DNA from: Listeria monocytogenes
Lineage (GTDB): Bacteria; Bacillota; Bacilli; Lactobacillales; Listeriaceae
NCBI RefSeq assembly: GCF_013282665.1
Contig: NZ_CP054041.1
Span: 1,966,001-2,030,000 of the forward strand
Direction of reading: 5' to 3'
Length of the DNA: 64,000 bases
Below are positions 61,367 to 64,000 of this stretch, one piece after another (within the stretch, counting starts at the first letter, position 1; each line of letters starts with the position of its first letter). The notes below the pieces were generated by a model. It did no database searches and was not told where the DNA came from. It saw only the letters and a program-made list of their open reading frames with translations. The translations under genes and the position numbers were made by a program.

Positions 61367-62095
61367 ATGAAACTAATTATTAATGAAAATGAGCAACTCG
61401 TGGCGGAAACAGTGAGCCAAAGAATCATTGAATTGGTAAAGGAAAAACCTGCAAGTTTAATTTGCATTGCTGGTGGAGATACGCCTTTACTAACAATAGA
61501 AGCGCTTATTAAAGCGAATCAAGCAGGCGAAGTAGATTTTAGTGAAACGCAATTTGTTGGTTTGGATGAATGGGTTGGCCTTGGACGCGAAACAAAAGGT
61601 AGCTGTATCCAAACACTCTATGATGCATTTTTTGATCGTTTGAAAAATGTTTCTAGTGAACAAATTTGCTTTTTTGACGGGAAAGCAACGAGTTTAACGG
61701 ATGAATGCGCTCGTGTAGACAAGTTTATCGACGACCGCGGCGGAATAGATTTTATTTTGCTAGGGATTGGACTTAACGGGCATATTGGCTTCAATGAGCC
61801 ATTTGTGCCAGTAGATGTGAACTGTCATGTTGTGGAACTAGACGATGTAACGAAACGCGTTATGAGCAAATATTTTGATACCGATTTGCCACTTACACAT
61901 GGAATTTCTCTTGGGATGCAACAAATTTTAGCGGCGAAAGAAATATATTTAATAGCAACTGGCGAGAAAAAAATCGATATCGTGAAACAAGTAGTGGAAA
62001 AAGAACCGACAGTAGCGATCCCTGCAACACTCGTAAAAGAGTCAAATACAACGCTTGTAGTCGATAAAATTGCCGCAAGTGGGGTGGAATCATAA
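61367..62095 (+). CDS. NagB-like glucosamine/galactosamine-6-phosphate deaminase-isomerase
   Basis: A 242-residue member of the NagB/SugI/RpiA-like family. GGDTPLLTIEALI is the phosphate loop, FVGLDEWVGLG carries the catalytic Asp and LLGIGLNGHIGFNEP the catalytic Asp/His region. It should convert an amino-sugar-6-phosphate to fructose-6-phosphate or isomerise a related sugar phosphate. It is not in a nag operon, since nagA is absent; it lies fourth in the Lac-type PTS operon, so the PTS cargo may be an amino sugar. SD GAAAGG precedes ATG 61367. Confidence 0.9.
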   Translation: MKLIINENEQLVAETVSQRIIELVKEKPASLICIAGGDTPLLTIEALIKANQAGEVDFSETQFVGLDEWVGLGRETKGSCIQTLYDAFFDRLKNVSSEQICFFDGKATSLTDECARVDKFIDDRGGIDFILLGIGLNGHIGFNEPFVPVDVNCHVVELDDVTKRVMSKYFDTDLPLTHGISLGMQQILAAKEIYLIATGEKKIDIVKQVVEKEPTVAIPATLVKESNTTLVVDKIAASGVES

Positions 62096-63048
62096 TGGAA
62101 AAGATTATCGTTAATGGAAGAAAAAATGGACAAAAAATCGAGATAGCTTGCTCTAATTTAGTGATGGGTGCTGGAGATTTCTTACGGGCAGATAATATGG
62201 ATTTTGCTGGCCCAGTACTAGATCAATATTTTGAAATGGGCGGGAATATTTTTGATACGGCGCGCCATTATCGTCATAGTGAAAAAGCGATTGGTACGTG
62301 GATGAAAGCGCGAGGAAATCGGGATAGTGTTATTATTCAGACGAAAGGCGGGCATCCAGTTCGGGAAGCAAGCGACGTGCCGCGGGTTACTCCGGAAGCA
62401 ATTCACGAAGATATTTCGGTTAGTTTAGATACGCTACAAACAGATCATGTTGAATTGTTCGCACTTCATCGCGACAATCCAGAAGTGGAAGTGGGTCCTA
62501 TTATGGAGGCGATGCATAAAGAAGTGGAAGATGGCCGTGTTTATGCTATCGGACTTTCAAACTGGGAGCTCTCGCGTATTATCGAAGCGAATGAATATGC
62601 AGTGAGCCACGGTTTGACACCACTAAGCTTTAACAGTCCTAATTTTAGTTTGGCAAAAGTGAATCGACCACGCTGGGAAAATTGTGTCTCAGCAAATGAA
62701 GAGATGATTCGCTGGCATGAGGCGACGAATTTGCCACTATTTTCTTGGTCTTCGCAAGCAGGCGGATTTTTCTCTGGTAGGTTTTCTGAGGAAGACAAGA
62801 GCGATACGGAAATGGTGGAAGTTTATTATAGTGAGGCGAACTGGGAAAGATACAGTCGCGCCAAGCAACTAGCTAACCAAAAAGGTTGCACCCCGATTCA
62901 AATTTCGCTTGCTTATGTACTAACGCAATCATTCCCGACAGCCGCGGTCATCGGTCCAGAAAATGCTGCTGAACTTCAATCTTCTGTTGCAGCAGCCGGA
63001 ATTACATTAACAGCGTCTGAGGTTGATTGGCTGGATTTAAAGGCATAA
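62095..63048 (+). CDS. aldo/keto reductase
   Basis: A 317-residue NAD(P)H oxidoreductase with the aldo/keto TIM barrel. Asp and Tyr of the tetrad are in NIFDTARHYRHSEKAIG, Lys in SVIIQTKGGHP and His in ELFALHRDNPEV. It lacks the exact AKR consensus around the cofactor but has the C-terminal AAVIGPENAAELQSS. ATG 62095 overlaps the stop codon of the NagB-like gene by one base. It should oxidise or reduce a sugar or sugar phosphate made from the PTS cargo; its substrate is unknown. Confidence 0.9.
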   Translation: MEKIIVNGRKNGQKIEIACSNLVMGAGDFLRADNMDFAGPVLDQYFEMGGNIFDTARHYRHSEKAIGTWMKARGNRDSVIIQTKGGHPVREASDVPRVTPEAIHEDISVSLDTLQTDHVELFALHRDNPEVEVGPIMEAMHKEVEDGRVYAIGLSNWELSRIIEANEYAVSHGLTPLSFNSPNFSLAKVNRPRWENCVSANEEMIRWHEATNLPLFSWSSQAGGFFSGRFSEEDKSDTEMVEVYYSEANWERYSRAKQLANQKGCTPIQISLAYVLTQSFPTAAVIGPENAAELQSSVAAAGITLTASEVDWLDLKA

Positions 63049-63065
63049 GGAAAGGCGGAGAAGCA

Positions 63066-63833
63066 ATGAATATAAAAGAAAAAATAGCAGTCCAACTTTA
63101 TTCTGTACGAAAAGAAATGGAGCGCGATTTAGAAGGTACACTCCGGAAAATACATGAAATCGGTTTTCGATATGTGCAACTCGATGGTATGCGTGGCAAT
63201 GATCCTGCGGAGGTACGCCGTTTACTACAAAAATATGAGCTAAAAGTGATTGGCATGCACATCAAGCACGATCGTTTTATGAATGATTTGGATGGTATCA
63301 TTGAGGAAGCTTATTTCTTTGATTGTAAAACTGTTTTTGACAAATATATTGAAGAAGAGGACCAAACGACAGCGGGTTACACGGCGACAAAAGCGGCGTT
63401 AATTAATGCGGCGGAAAAGCTACACCCACTCGGTTTTCGCATTGGTCTTCACAATCCAGAGTATGATTTCAATGAATGCATTCATGGTCGCAGAGTGATG
63501 GACTATATTACCGACCCAGTTGACGGTATTTGCATTTATGCAGAACCTGATACCTACTGGATTCGTGCAGCTGGACATGATGAAACAGAATTTATTAAAC
63601 GCTACAGCGGCCGCGCGCCAATTGTTCATATGAAAGATTTTGTGAGCGGTTTTGAACTAGAAGATATGGATAATAATTTAGTTGAAATAGGAGAAGGTGA
63701 AGTGGATTTTCGCGCTATTATTGAATGGGGTGAAGCAAACGGAGTCGAGTACTATTGCATTGAACAAGATAGATCTAAACGAACTATGTTCGAAACACTA
63801 GAAGCCAGCTATGAGTATTTATTACAGCTATAA
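63066..63833 (+). CDS. sugar phosphate isomerase/epimerase (xylose-isomerase-like TIM barrel)
   Basis: A 255-residue barrel of the IolE/IolI/YcjR superfamily. IAVQLYSVRKEMERDLEGTLRKIHEIGFRYVQLDGM is the first beta-alpha unit; the metal-site residues are in IGLHNPEYDF, EPDTYWI, VHMKDF and YYCIEQD. I chose ATG 63066 because AAAGGCGGAG lies before it; a longer frame inside the upstream gene has no SD. It is the last gene of the PTS operon and ends at a terminator. It may isomerise the keto sugar produced by the aldo/keto reductase, as in other oxidation-epimerisation routes. Confidence 0.88.
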   Translation: MNIKEKIAVQLYSVRKEMERDLEGTLRKIHEIGFRYVQLDGMRGNDPAEVRRLLQKYELKVIGMHIKHDRFMNDLDGIIEEAYFFDCKTVFDKYIEEEDQTTAGYTATKAALINAAEKLHPLGFRIGLHNPEYDFNECIHGRRVMDYITDPVDGICIYAEPDTYWIRAAGHDETEFIKRYSGRAPIVHMKDFVSGFELEDMDNNLVEIGEGEVDFRAIIEWGEANGVEYYCIEQDRSKRTMFETLEASYEYLLQL

Positions 63834-63836
63834 AAG

Positions 63837-63869
63837 AAAAACGTCAGACTTGTTCTGGCGTTTTTTTTG
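63837..63869 (+). terminator. intrinsic terminator of the PTS operon
   Basis: AAAACGTCAGA with TCTGGCGTTTTTTTT. Confidence 0.85.
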
Positions 63870-63888
63870 TGCGCAAAATCATTGTACG

Positions 63889-63914
63889 GTTTTTAACAAG
63901 TATGTTGTGGGAAC
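63889..63914 (+). promoter_or_regulatory. SigB-like promoter
   Basis: GTTT (63889-63892), 16-nt spacer, GGGAAC (63909-63914), close to the SigB consensus. It stands about 35 nt before the last gene of the window. Confidence 0.6.
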
Positions 63915-63949
63915 TATAAAGATAGATGTTTTAAGGGGGAATGAAACAA

Positions 63950-64000
63950 ATGAAAAAAAGATGGTTGGTATTTGCAATTATATGTTTAATTATCATTGGA
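63950..64000 (+). CDS. N-terminus of an exported protein, cut by the window end
   Basis: Only 17 codons are present: MKKRWLVFAIICLIIIG, a positively charged start followed by a hydrophobic core, the beginning of a signal peptide. AAGGGGG lies 10 bases before ATG 63950 (an in-frame ATG at 63941 is too close to it). In EGD-e the gene here is, from memory, the SigB-dependent LPXTG wall protein lmo0880; the SigB-like promoter fits. The rest of the protein is outside the window. Confidence 0.6.
   Translation, partial: MKKRWLVFAIICLIIIG

Noticed and set aside
1-64000. CRISPR array, rRNA or tRNA genes
   Set aside because: Reading through the intergenic regions showed no regularly spaced repeats, and no tRNA cloverleaf or rRNA sequence was recognised.

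Overview
The window is chromosomal DNA of Listeria, almost certainly L. monocytogenes or a very close relative. Three points support this. A Ca2+-ATPase matches LMCA1 of L. monocytogenes, including E292, D334, A691 and R795. A hexose-phosphate transporter gene (hpt) sits behind a PrfA box with the correct spacing to a -10. The gene order agrees with the lmo0817-lmo0880 segment of strain EGD-e as I remember it. Locus tags quoted in this annotation are from memory and were not looked up.

Layout. 0-9.7 kb: an AT-rich edge ORF, a VOC protein, a first P-type ATPase, small hypothetical genes, a MerR/aldo-keto reductase pair, a winged-helix protein and mvaA. 9.7-18.6 kb: a Na/Pi cotransporter, nifJ, class III fbp and an AEC permease. 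18.6-20.2 kb: a decayed strip with an orphan IS3 OrfA-like gene, the N-terminus of an Rgg-type regulator without a start codon, and the C-terminus of an LPXTG surface protein. 20.2-29 kb: PsiE-like protein, ABC exporter with a puzzling start, PrfA-controlled hpt, a drug-efflux gene broken by one stop codon, its MarR neighbour and lmca1. 29-37 kb: an Imm8-like orphan immunity gene, ridA, a SAM riboswitch with a methionine synthase-like gene, a half-length UvrC paralogue, a glutamine-type ABC transporter and a membrane-anchored amidase. 37-43 kb: a small gene behind a SigB-like promoter, a hypothetical gene, a TetR/SMR efflux operon, ddl, murF and an esterase. 43-52.8 kb: a LacI-controlled sugar operon. 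53-57 kb: cshA, a preQ1 riboswitch with queT, and a divergent HxlR/MFS pair. 57-63.9 kb: a PRD regulator with a Lac-family PTS operon. The window ends in the first codons of an exported protein behind a SigB-like promoter.

How genes work together. The 44.5-52.8 kb operon joins an ABC sugar importer to a GH13 enzyme, a DUF1861 protein, a GH130 beta-1,2-mannobiose phosphorylase homologue and a phosphohexomutase. Import, phosphorolysis to mannose-1-phosphate and conversion to mannose-6-phosphate is a coherent route, while the alpha-glucosidase-like enzyme implies a mixed substrate. The 57.3-63.8 kb operon imports a sugar through a Lac-type PTS and processes it with a NagB-like deaminase/isomerase, an aldo-keto reductase and a sugar-phosphate isomerase, without a glycosidase. 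Its substrate is not evident.

Most of the window is ordinary core genome. The less ordinary signals are the Rgg/LPXTG deletion scar, the single-codon knockout of the efflux gene, the possible AUU start of the ABC exporter, the orphan immunity gene, the truncated UvrC with a LexA-like box, the two riboswitches, and several operator-like dyads beside their presumed regulators. I found no rRNA, tRNA, CRISPR array, prophage or intact insertion sequence.
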